Assembly: GCA_049115695.1 (NCBI GenBank)
Contig: JAGDZR010000020.1
Span: forward strand, 62,001-126,000
From: JAGDZR01 sp049115695
GTDB lineage: Bacteria; Bacteroidota; Bacteroidia; Cytophagales; Cyclobacteriaceae
Direction of reading: 5' to 3'
Length of the DNA: 64,000 bases
Shown here one piece after another: positions 25,550 through 33,936 of this stretch. Both the position numbers and the translations under genes were made by a program. The notes below the pieces were generated by a model. That model searched no databases and was not told the origin of the DNA. It saw nothing but the letters and a program-made list of their open reading frames with translations. Within the stretch, counting starts at the first letter, position 1. The number at the start of each line of letters is the position of its first letter.

Positions 25550-26917
25550 CTAATTTGAAATAACTACTCTTTGAGTTTGAATCAGCCCATTCACATTGAT
25601 TCTGAATAAGTAGATTCCGTTCACCAATTGACCAAGGTGACTTAAATCTCTGTTCTCAACTGTTGTTACAAGTATTCTTCGTCCGTCTAGAGATAAGACC
25701 TCCAGTTGAAAATCATCGTAAATGTCTGTCTTGATAGAAGCATAATTGGACGGATTTGGATAAAAATCAAACGAGACACCATCCGGTTTGTATTGCGCCA
25801 ACACGGCCGGAAACCACTCTGTATAACCATCATAATCAACCGACTTGATTTGATAAATGTTATTGCCTAGTACGGGACTCTCATCTATCCATGTATAGGC
25901 TCCTCCATTCGAGTTACCATAACTTGGAATAATGGAAACCAATTGTTGCTCACCGTTAACATTTTTGTATAATTCAAATTCTTTAAAGTTGATTTCAGCA
26001 GAAGTGACCCAACTCACCACAATATTACTTTGCTCCACCCAGGCATTGAAAGTAGCTAACAATACTGGTAATGTTTCATAACCTTCTGATCCTAACGTGT
26101 CACCAGTTCCTGCGCCTGAATCACCGCAAAGCGAACCGCAACAGTTATTCGTGCAATCTGTGTCTCCATTTCCTGGATCAACTGTTATTGTTCCATTGGA
26201 ATCCACACCACTTGGTGCGTAAAGTGTTCCTCCATTGGCAACATCAATATCTCCATTACTACCAATTGAATCTGCAACAAGCACACCCCCATCTCCCACA
26301 CTAATGCCGCCATTCCCTGAAGAAGTAAGATCTCCATCGACCAACAAACCTCCTTCAACATCTAAAGACCCATTTCCGTTTACTGTGAAATCTCCACCTA
26401 CCTGAACAGTACCATCCGCCGAAATTGTTCCATTACCATCATTTGTGAAGTTCCCTTCAATTTTTATTGTACCACTCAGGAAATTTGTGGTCCCATTTCC
26501 GCCATTGTAAAAGTCACCTGATGTATATAAGCTACCATCCCCCGTCACTGTAATGATTCCATTGGATTCATTGCTAAACCCACCAACCCCAGCACTGTCA
26601 CCAACCGCCAATGTACCTCCATTCACCGTTACATCGCCATTGCCTGAATTCGTATAAGTTCCATCCACATCAAGTGTTCCAAGAATAGTTACATCCTTAT
26701 TCACTCCATTAGTTAAATTTCCTGTTACGGTTACAATAACTCCTGAATTGATTGTTAATGTTCCTCCCGTAATGGCTAGGTCTCCAGTTACTGTGCAGCT
26801 GGAGGTTACAGTTGTATTCCCAGTCACATCATTGCCGAAAGCACAAGCCTGAGCTAAAAGCTCAGTGCCAGTTAGCTGGATTATGGCAATTAAGAATATG
26901 ACCTTAAACTTTTTCAT
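25550..26917 (-). CDS. T9SS-secreted repeat protein
   Basis: A 455-aa exported protein with a signal peptide (MKKFKVIFLIAIIQL, ending near LLAQA) and a C-terminal type A T9SS sorting domain. The sorting domain starts at FYPNPSN and ends VNGIYLFRINVNGLIQTQRV. Residues about 30-245 are low-complexity repeats of about 20 residues built on FxNxGNGxxxVxGGxLxVxG, a likely beta-solenoid. A short Cys-rich patch (DTDCTNNCCGSLCGDSG) follows, then a fibronectin-like region (VEQSNIVVSWVTSAEINFKE). The start at 26917 places the signal peptide first; an ATG at 26992 adds 25 unrelated residues. Confidence 0.88.
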   Translation of the reverse strand: MKKFKVIFLIAIIQLTGTELLAQACAFGNDVTGNTTVTSSCTVTGDLAITGGTLTINSGVIVTVTGNLTNGVNKDVTILGTLDVDGTYTNSGNGDVTVNGGTLAVGDSAGVGGFSNESNGIITVTGDGSLYTSGDFYNGGNGTTNFLSGTIKIEGNFTNDGNGTISADGTVQVGGDFTVNGNGSLDVEGGLLVDGDLTSSGNGGISVGDGGVLVADSIGSNGDIDVANGGTLYAPSGVDSNGTITVDPGNGDTDCTNNCCGSLCGDSGAGTGDTLGSEGYETLPVLLATFNAWVEQSNIVVSWVTSAEINFKEFELYKNVNGEQQLVSIIPSYGNSNGGAYTWIDESPVLGNNIYQIKSVDYDGYTEWFPAVLAQYKPDGVSFDFYPNPSNYASIKTDIYDDFQLEVLSLDGRRILVTTVENRDLSHLGQLVNGIYLFRINVNGLIQTQRVVISN

Positions 26918-27041
26918 GTTGATCCGGTGACGTGGTATATACACTTTAACCCAACAAAGTAAATCTATATCAGTTAAATAATCGCATATCAATCGACCAA
27001 ATTGGATATAATTAAGATAAACCAGTATTATTTACGGCTGG

Positions 27042-29060
27042 TCAGGATTTCCTAACCATTTTTTCTAATTCCAACATCTCATCCCTCAATCTTGCCGCTT
27101 CCATAAAATCAAGATCTTTAGCTGCTTTCTCCATTTTACGTTTAGTTTCATTCACAAGTTTTTGCAATTGATCCTTCGACATATACTGCACAACCGGATC
27201 AGCGGCTATGGACTGTTCCTCTTCAATGTAATATTTCTTAGCACCTTTCTTTTTATCGGCAACACCAGTTTGGGAAAGAATGGTCTCACGATCTTTCTTG
27301 ACAGTTTTCGGGGTAATCCCATGCTCCTCATTGTAATCCTGCTGAATCGATCTTCTGCGGTTTGTTTCATCTATTGCCCTCTGCATCGAGTCAGTAACCT
27401 TATCAGCATACATGATCACTTTACCCCGGTCATTCCTCGCGGCACGTCCTATGGTTTGAACTAATGAACGTTCATTTCTTAAAAAACCTTCCTTATCAGC
27501 ATCTATGATAGCCACCAGGGAAACTTCAGGCAAGTCAAGGCCTTCTCTTAAAAGGTTAACCCCAACCAAAACATTGTATTTACCCAATCTCAGATCGCGC
27601 AGAATCTCAACCCGATCTAATGTGTCCACCTCGCTATGGATATAAGATGTTTTGACACCAGCATTGATCAAATACTTTGACAGCTCTTCGGCCATCCGCT
27701 TTGTGAGTGTAGTGACCAATATTCGGTCATCCATTTCGATGCGCTGCTGGATTTCTTCCATCAGGTCATCAATCTGGTGCATGCTGGGTCTAACTTCTAT
27801 TTCAGGGTCTAAAAGTCCGGTAGGCCTGATCAGTTGTTCCACTATGACCCCTTCTGATTTGTTCAGTTCATAATCCTGAGGCGTTGCACTGATGTATACA
27901 ACTTGATTTAGTAATGACTCAAACTCGTTGAAAGTTAACGGTCTGTTGTCCAAAGCCGCAGATAATCTAAAGCCATAGTCCACCAGATTTACTTTCCTGC
28001 TTCTATCTCCACCCCACATTGCCCGTACTTGAGGGATTGTAACGTGGCTCTCATCAATTACCATGAGAAAGTCATCTGGAAAATAATCTAACAGACAAAA
28101 GGGTCGTGAGCCTGGTTCACGTCTATCGAAATACCTGGAGTAATTCTCAACCCCAGAACAGTACCCAATCTCTCGAATCATTTCCAGGTCAAACTCGGTT
28201 CTTTCTTTCAACCGTTTGGCTTCCATGAAGCGTCGCTCATCCTCAAAAAACTGCACTTGCTCGACCATGTCATCTTGTATCTCCCGTATCGCTACTTGCT
28301 GTGCATCTTTGCCTGACACAAAAAGGTTTGCCGGGAATATGCTCACCATCTGCTCATCAGACAGTTTCTCACCACTGATTGGGTCAATGCGTTGAATACT
28401 TTCAATCGTGTCTCCCCAAAAAATCAATCTATATGCGAAATCAGCATATGCTACGAAGATATCTACCGTATCACCTTTGACTCGAAAATTGCCCCGATTG
28501 AATTCAACTTCAGTTCTTGAATAGAGGATATCGACCAGATCAAACAAAAATCTATTTCGCGGAATTTCATCGCCCACCTGCAATCGAATAACACTCTTAC
28601 TAAACTCTTCAGGATTTCCTATACCATAAATGCACGAAACTGATGCCACCACAATGACATCTCTTCTTCCAGAAAGTAAGGCAGAGGTTGCTGAAAGTCT
28701 CAGTTTTTCGATTTCATCATTAATGGATAGGTCCTTTTCAATATAAAGATTGGTGGTGGGTAAATAGGCTTCAGGCTGGTAGTAGTCGTAATACGAAATG
28801 AAGTATTCAACTGCGTTATCAGGAAAGAAGCTTTTGAATTCACTGTATAGCTGAGCTGCCAGCGTTTTATTGTGACTTAAGACAAGAGTTGGTTTACTGA
28901 CCTCCTTAATCAGATTTGCAACCGTAAATGTTTTACCAGACCCGGTGACGCCCAAGAGTGTTTGAGCAGGTTCACCAGTATTGATACCCTCTACTAGTTG
29001 AGCAATTGCTTGAGGTTGATCACCAGTTGGTTCAAAGTCAGATACTAATCGGAATTCCAT
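27042..29060 (-). CDS. uvrB: excinuclease ABC subunit B
   Basis: Damage-verifying helicase-like subunit of nucleotide excision repair. The 672-aa protein has the family length, Walker A GVTGSGKT (37-44), the beta-hairpin segment YYDYYQPEAYLP (about 90-101), VVYISATPQDYEL, the GVNLLREGLDLPEVSLVAI block and a C-terminal UVR domain (EAARLRDEMLELEKM) that contacts UvrA/UvrC. It lies 23 bp after aroE in the same direction. Confidence 0.98.
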   Translation of the reverse strand: MEFRLVSDFEPTGDQPQAIAQLVEGINTGEPAQTLLGVTGSGKTFTVANLIKEVSKPTLVLSHNKTLAAQLYSEFKSFFPDNAVEYFISYYDYYQPEAYLPTTNLYIEKDLSINDEIEKLRLSATSALLSGRRDVIVVASVSCIYGIGNPEEFSKSVIRLQVGDEIPRNRFLFDLVDILYSRTEVEFNRGNFRVKGDTVDIFVAYADFAYRLIFWGDTIESIQRIDPISGEKLSDEQMVSIFPANLFVSGKDAQQVAIREIQDDMVEQVQFFEDERRFMEAKRLKERTEFDLEMIREIGYCSGVENYSRYFDRREPGSRPFCLLDYFPDDFLMVIDESHVTIPQVRAMWGGDRSRKVNLVDYGFRLSAALDNRPLTFNEFESLLNQVVYISATPQDYELNKSEGVIVEQLIRPTGLLDPEIEVRPSMHQIDDLMEEIQQRIEMDDRILVTTLTKRMAEELSKYLINAGVKTSYIHSEVDTLDRVEILRDLRLGKYNVLVGVNLLREGLDLPEVSLVAIIDADKEGFLRNERSLVQTIGRAARNDRGKVIMYADKVTDSMQRAIDETNRRRSIQQDYNEEHGITPKTVKKDRETILSQTGVADKKKGAKKYYIEEEQSIAADPVVQYMSKDQLQKLVNETKRKMEKAAKDLDFMEAARLRDEMLELEKMVRKS

Positions 29061-29083
29061 TATTTACCAACCCGCCTGAATGA

Positions 29084-29824
29084 TCAGGAGTTCCAGATTT
29101 GCCAGGATTTTTCAGCCTGAAGCTTCAGCATATCCAATCCATTTTTCGCTTGGGCACCAACTTTGAGCCCCTGCTTCATGAAAAACGTTTCCTTGGGATT
29201 GTAAACCAAATCATATAAAAAATGGTCACCTGTGATGAGTTCATATGGAATGGGGGGTCCATCATTGACATCAGGATGTTGACCAAGAGGTGTAGTGTTG
29301 ATCAGTAGCTTATTGTCAGCCATAATTGATTCATCCTTTATCAACTTGGTGTAAAGCATGTCTCCTTTATCTGCACGACGTGACACTACTTCAAAATCAA
29401 TGTCCAAATCAAGCAAAGCTGCCTGAACGGCCAGACTTGCACCTCCAGATCCGAAAACCAGCGCTCCCATGTCTTTATTGGGCAGCCATTTTTCCAGAGA
29501 AATTTTGAATCCGTAATAGTCAGAGTTGTAACCAATTAGCATACCATTCTTTCTTCTGACAACATTCACAGCCTCAACTTTGTGTACACTGGGATCCAAT
29601 TGATCCAAGAACCGAATGATATTCACCTTGTGTGGAATAGTGACGTTTACTCCTTCCAAGTCTGGCACACGATCCCATATTGCGTTAAAATCCTTAAGAT
29701 ATTCTAATTCATAGAGATCATATCTGTGTGTAGAGGTTAATCCTAGCTTTTCGAATTTTTTCTCAAAATAAGCTTTCGAAAACGAGTGTCCTAACGGATG
29801 TCCGACGAGTCCGTATCTTTTCAT
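29084..29824 (-). CDS. aroE: shikimate dehydrogenase
   Basis: NADPH-dependent reductase of 3-dehydroshikimate in the aromatic pathway. The 246-aa protein has the shikimate-binding GHPLGHSFSKAYF (Ser14, Ser16), catalytic Lys66 in NVTIPHKVN, GYNSDYYGF with the partner Asp, a Rossmann loop VFGSGGASLAV and NTTPLGQHP. It is a compact AroE as usual in Bacteroidota. It is followed closely by uvrB and preceded by 163 bp with no convincing gene. Confidence 0.94.
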   Translation of the reverse strand: MKRYGLVGHPLGHSFSKAYFEKKFEKLGLTSTHRYDLYELEYLKDFNAIWDRVPDLEGVNVTIPHKVNIIRFLDQLDPSVHKVEAVNVVRRKNGMLIGYNSDYYGFKISLEKWLPNKDMGALVFGSGGASLAVQAALLDLDIDFEVVSRRADKGDMLYTKLIKDESIMADNKLLINTTPLGQHPDVNDGPPIPYELITGDHFLYDLVYNPKETFFMKQGLKVGAQAKNGLDMLKLQAEKSWQIWNS

Positions 29825-29987
29825 TTGTGTGTTGTTTGGCTAATCTAGCTACCCGGATCAGAGCGGATTACCTCCTCCAACCTTTTTGTCTGCTGGGCTT
29901 CTCTTTGGTTCAAAACTAATGACTCAAACGAGCGCCTGTTTCACTAAAATAAGGCGAATTCTTGAATAATTTTGTAAAGGATGGTAA

Positions 29988-30887
29988 TTATTCAACTGGT
30001 TTACTACTACCGGCTCTATCTATCAACCAAACGGTCAAAAATCCAATAGCCATAAGTGCTAGTGCCATTAACAATGAAGTATCCAAACCGGGCACTAACC
30101 ATTCATAGCCAATTGCCTTCTCCTTTCCTTCTATCATCTTGTACTCCGCGTGTTTCCATGGCCAGATGATCATCAATGATCCTGCCACAAACCCTGTCAG
30201 CAAGCTAATGGTGGCATTCTTACACCTATCAAATAAAAAACTTAGCAAACGCGAAAACGTGACCAATCCAACAGCACATCCAATGCCAAATGGAATGAGA
30301 ATCATGAATCGCAATCCGCTGATGGATTGTAGCACCAATATATAATTACCCATTAGTAGCAACACATATGATCCAGATAATCCCGGTAATATCATGCTGC
30401 TAATGGCCACCGCACCACATAGAAAAACATAAAGCACCCCTTCATTTGCAGAAGCAGGAGGCAAAAATGCTATGGAGACAGCTATTGCCAGACCAACGAG
30501 AAAGCTTACTATCACAGGAGTATTCAGCGTCGTAATTTGCTTACCTACCCCAAAAATGGACGCGATAATCAACCCAAAAAAGAATGAAAGCGTTAGGGTT
30601 TCAAAATCCGTAAAGGCGATTTCCAGGATCTTAGCAAGACTGAGTATGCTGACACCAATACCTCCAAATATGAAAATCAAAAAGACAAGATCGACGTGTA
30701 CTGAGAATTCCTTGAATTTTCCCTTTACTAGAAGTTGTATGGCAGTTAAATCACAGTTCTTTAAAGCTTTAATCAACCTTTCATAGATGCCAGTAATAAA
30801 AGCTATGGTTCCCCCTGATACACCAGGAATCACGTTTGCTGCTCCCATGGCTGCACCCTTCAAAAACCAGCCGAAATACGCTTTCAC
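29988..30887 (-). CDS. DUF368 / PopT-type polyprenyl-phosphate transporter
   Basis: A 299-aa multi-pass membrane protein with the DUF368 start GAAMGAANVIPGVSGGTIAF and the internal LPGLSGSYVLLLMGNY, which mirrors it as an inverted repeat. Work on other bacteria showed DUF368 proteins recycle undecaprenyl phosphate across the inner membrane; that role is inferred here by family. Its ATG overlaps the stop of the ComA-like gene by four bases. Confidence 0.88.
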   Translation of the reverse strand: MKAYFGWFLKGAAMGAANVIPGVSGGTIAFITGIYERLIKALKNCDLTAIQLLVKGKFKEFSVHVDLVFLIFIFGGIGVSILSLAKILEIAFTDFETLTLSFFFGLIIASIFGVGKQITTLNTPVIVSFLVGLAIAVSIAFLPPASANEGVLYVFLCGAVAISSMILPGLSGSYVLLLMGNYILVLQSISGLRFMILIPFGIGCAVGLVTFSRLLSFLFDRCKNATISLLTGFVAGSLMIIWPWKHAEYKMIEGKEKAIGYEWLVPGLDTSLLMALALMAIGFLTVWLIDRAGSSKPVE

Positions 30888-31648
30888 TTTTGGTCTAAAA
30901 AGTGATTGAAGGTATCTCCTCTCAATCCTAGTCTTATGGTTTCAAGTGGAATAACCTCATGCGGAGCAATATTGCCAAGGTTGACATTTGATCCACAAAG
31001 TTTGATGAACCACACTTGTTGTGCCTTCTGTGGAGCTTCCCAGATGATTTTATCTTCTGGTATTTGAGTCAGAATTTCCTCTACCAGTCCTTGTCGAACT
31101 TCTCCTGAATCTCTGAAAAGACCAACATTTCCACTCTCCCTTGCTTCACCGATAACCTTCCAGGCTCCTGCATCCAGTTCCGTTTGCATTTGCTCAATCC
31201 ACTTATATGGAGGGATAATTTTAGCTGCATCCTTTGATCCAACTTCACTCAAAACAGTTACCTGCTGGGAAAGGGTTTTGATGTACTCACACTTCACATC
31301 GTGACTCATCTCGATAGATCCATCACTTACCTCACAATACTCTAATTTATACTTGTCCAATACCTTTCGATAATCATCCAGCTGATCTCTCACAATAAAT
31401 GCTTCGAATAAAGTACCCCCAAGGTAAACTGGAATTCCAGCTTCACGGTACAATTCAATTTTCTCTGCAAGTTTTCCGGTGACAAAAGAAGTTGCCCATC
31501 CCAATTTGACAATATCGATTAGCGACTCAGAAGTTTCGATCAAATCTTCAACTTGTCTCAAGCTCAATCCTTTGTCCATCACCATAGTGAATCCTGTATT
31601 TCTGGGCTTGGTGGTTCTTTCGGGGAGATTATTTAGATGATAATTCAT
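30884..31648 (-). CDS. phosphosulfolactate synthase (ComA) family protein
   Basis: A 254-aa TIM-barrel protein of the ComA family, which adds sulfite to phosphoenolpyruvate to give phosphosulfolactate. Recognised by RNTGFTMVMDKGLSLRQVED, DIVKLGWATSF, GIPVYLGGTLFEAF, YCEVSDGSIEMS and NVNLGNIAPHEVIPLE. In archaea this starts coenzyme M synthesis; Bacteroidota lack that pathway but many make sulfonolipids from cysteate, so a sulfonate-supply role is conceivable. That is inference. It is coupled to the PopT-type gene and follows the TPR gene by 85 bp. Confidence 0.87.
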   Translation of the reverse strand: MNYHLNNLPERTTKPRNTGFTMVMDKGLSLRQVEDLIETSESLIDIVKLGWATSFVTGKLAEKIELYREAGIPVYLGGTLFEAFIVRDQLDDYRKVLDKYKLEYCEVSDGSIEMSHDVKCEYIKTLSQQVTVLSEVGSKDAAKIIPPYKWIEQMQTELDAGAWKVIGEARESGNVGLFRDSGEVRQGLVEEILTQIPEDKIIWEAPQKAQQVWFIKLCGSNVNLGNIAPHEVIPLETIRLGLRGDTFNHFLDQK

Positions 31649-31733
31649 TGCAAATAACTAATTTGAATAGATCTTTTTTTACGATCCTGTAATCGGGCGC
31701 AAAATAGATGAATTCCTAGGAGAATGATCTCAA

Positions 31734-33134
31734 TTATTGCGTTTTTTTCTTGTATTGTGCTACGATTTTGAAAAGTGCCTTTTGTGTATTGATGTTGGGG
31801 AAAAAGTCAAAAAGCTGCACATGCGCGTCAAAGTCTACGTTCAAAGCCAACTCCAAGGTGTTAAAAGCAGCTTTGTACTTACCCGAAGATATTTGATAAA
31901 CTACACTTCGATAAAGAAGATTTGCGTTATCCGGCATTTCATCTAAACCTGTTTGGATGACATTAATTGCATTTTCATTATCGCCTTGTTCGTGATAAAT
32001 GAATGACCAGTCCAACCAGATATCCTCATCCTCCGCATCAACACCGCTAGCCTCTATATAAGCATCCAATGCCGACACTATATTGCCAGTTTGATACTCC
32101 GCTTCTGCCAAAGCCTTGATGTAGGTTGCATTGTACTCCAACTTTACCGCCTTATGGAAAAAATGAGCAGCTTCATGCCATCTTTCTAGCAGAGAAAGGC
32201 ACACACCAACACCAAACCACGCTTCATGGTATAAATTATCGATCTTGGCCGCCTTTTGATAATATTTGATCCCAATATCAAATTGTTGTAATTTTTCGTA
32301 CGCCGCTCCCATGTGACAAAACGTCTCAGCTGAGGCACCCTCAATCTCAAAAGTTTTCTGATAAGCGTCAAGGGCCTTTGGAAACTGCTCCAGGCTCATA
32401 TAGGCATTTCCCATATTGAAATGCGCACTACTAAAGCCGTCCTCAATCGCTACAGCAAATTCATACGCATCTATCGCTTTTTCAAACTTGCCTAGTTTGT
32501 TATAAACAATTCCAATATTGTACCATGCGTATTCTGAATATGGATCCTGGTCGATGAATTTTTGATAGTATTCAACACTACTCTCCAACTCTCCATTGAT
32601 ATCCAGACAATATGCCAACTCGTATAGCACATTTTCATTGTTTACGTTAAACGCCATCGCCTCTTTGTATGAAGAGATTGCGTCGTTGTAATTACCCATT
32701 CCCTGATAAGCCAAACCAATACTGTAGAGCAATTCATCCTTTTCTTCTACAAAATCAATAACCGATTCGTAGCACTTTATAGCAGATTGGTAGTCTGAAA
32801 GAAGTGTGAAGAGTGTTCCCTTCTGGATCATCAAGTCGGGATCATTTGGGGAATACCTAAGCGCTTCATCAATAATAGAAATTGCCTCGAGCGGTCGATT
32901 GAGTTTAGTGAGCATTTCGGCCTTTTCGGCTATCAGATCTGTTGAAAACGGATATTGTTTCAGCGCTAAATCACATGCTTTTAAAGCTTTTGAATACTTC
33001 TCGCGCTCATAGTAATATGAAATAATATCCAGAAAACTCTCCTCTTCGAAATAGTGATTTTCAATGTCCTTGATATAGGCCTCAAACTTTCTAATCAACT
33101 CCCTCTCCTCTTTTCTTTTGTGGTCTTCCTGCAT
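31734..33134 (-). CDS. tetratricopeptide repeat protein
   Basis: A 466-aa soluble protein made almost wholly of TPR units, about a dozen from residue 35 to 445 (for example YNIGIVYNKLGKFEKAIDAY and FNMGNAYMSLEQFPKALDAY). It has no signal peptide or membrane segment. It probably acts as a cytoplasmic scaffold; its partner cannot be told. It precedes the ComA-like and PopT-type genes on the same strand. Confidence 0.88.
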   Translation of the reverse strand: MQEDHKRKEERELIRKFEAYIKDIENHYFEEESFLDIISYYYEREKYSKALKACDLALKQYPFSTDLIAEKAEMLTKLNRPLEAISIIDEALRYSPNDPDLMIQKGTLFTLLSDYQSAIKCYESVIDFVEEKDELLYSIGLAYQGMGNYNDAISSYKEAMAFNVNNENVLYELAYCLDINGELESSVEYYQKFIDQDPYSEYAWYNIGIVYNKLGKFEKAIDAYEFAVAIEDGFSSAHFNMGNAYMSLEQFPKALDAYQKTFEIEGASAETFCHMGAAYEKLQQFDIGIKYYQKAAKIDNLYHEAWFGVGVCLSLLERWHEAAHFFHKAVKLEYNATYIKALAEAEYQTGNIVSALDAYIEASGVDAEDEDIWLDWSFIYHEQGDNENAINVIQTGLDEMPDNANLLYRSVVYQISSGKYKAAFNTLELALNVDFDAHVQLFDFFPNINTQKALFKIVAQYKKKTQ

Positions 33135-33222
33135 TCTTGTTTTAAATGGCTTTTCCTAATTTAGTTGAAAATGATTCTCACATTTTCATCTTAGCCTTGA
33201 AAGTTTTCCACAAAATAAACGC

Positions 33223-33936
33223 TCAAAACTTATCATTTATTAACGATCCTGTGGAAATCTTTTTTAAAAGCTTTGATTTAAGTGATCGCTCAAGCGCTTT
33301 TAGTTGATTTAAATTGTGAATATCACTTCCTAAAAAGTCAATCATTCCGTTTTTTACCAAATACCTACTCAATTTATACGAATGTATCCCATAAGCCTTG
33401 ATCAGTGATGGAAGTGAAACCTGTAACAAGACCCCTCTCTGCTTTAAATGCTTAAGGTAGTCCGCTTTACCAATAAGATACTCATATCGCTCTGGATGAG
33501 CCAATACTGGTTTGTATCCTGCTACTTGCATTTCAAAGATGAGCTCGTCCCAAATCATTGGTTTTACATGAAAAGCTGTTTCTATCAAGACATAGTTTCC
33601 ACCAAAACATAACAGCTTTTTCCCAGATTTTACCTTTTCAAGAAGCTCTTCATGAACGAAGTATTCTGCTGCCAGTTCAATTTTTAACTCAGGCAATTCC
33701 GTGGCTGCCAATTGGCCAAGCTCATGAAACCTAGATGTAAGCTCTTCTTCCGTATTTGGATAGGCTTCTGGATAAATATGTGGCGTGGTAATGATTCTTT
33801 GGTATCCTAAAGCATTCAAAAACCTAAGAATCTTAATGCTTTCCCCTGTAGATTTTACCCCATCATCAACTCCCGGAATGAGATGAGAGTGAACATCTGT
33901 TTTCAGATCGAACGAGGATCGCTGAAACCAGAACAT
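33223..33936 (-). CDS. CpsB/CapC-type protein-tyrosine phosphatase (PHP fold)
   Basis: A 237-aa metal-dependent phosphatase with DVHSHLIPGVDDG (His16, His18), TTPHIYPEAYP, LAHPERYEYL and FLGSDIHN, the metal ligands of the PHP fold. It should dephosphorylate the tyrosine tail of the Wzc-like kinase encoded immediately upstream (the two genes abut), controlling polysaccharide export or chain length. Confidence 0.93.
   Translation of the reverse strand: MFWFQRSSFDLKTDVHSHLIPGVDDGVKSTGESIKILRFLNALGYQRIITTPHIYPEAYPNTEEELTSRFHELGQLAATELPELKIELAAEYFVHEELLEKVKSGKKLLCFGGNYVLIETAFHVKPMIWDELIFEMQVAGYKPVLAHPERYEYLIGKADYLKHLKQRGVLLQVSLPSLIKAYGIHSYKLSRYLVKNGMIDFLGSDIHNLNQLKALERSLKSKLLKKISTGSLINDKF

Noticed and set aside
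29890..29980. Weak CGCCT/AGGCG inverted repeat between the PopT-like gene and aroE
   Set aside because: Five pairs with a long loop and no U-tract; not convincing as a terminator.
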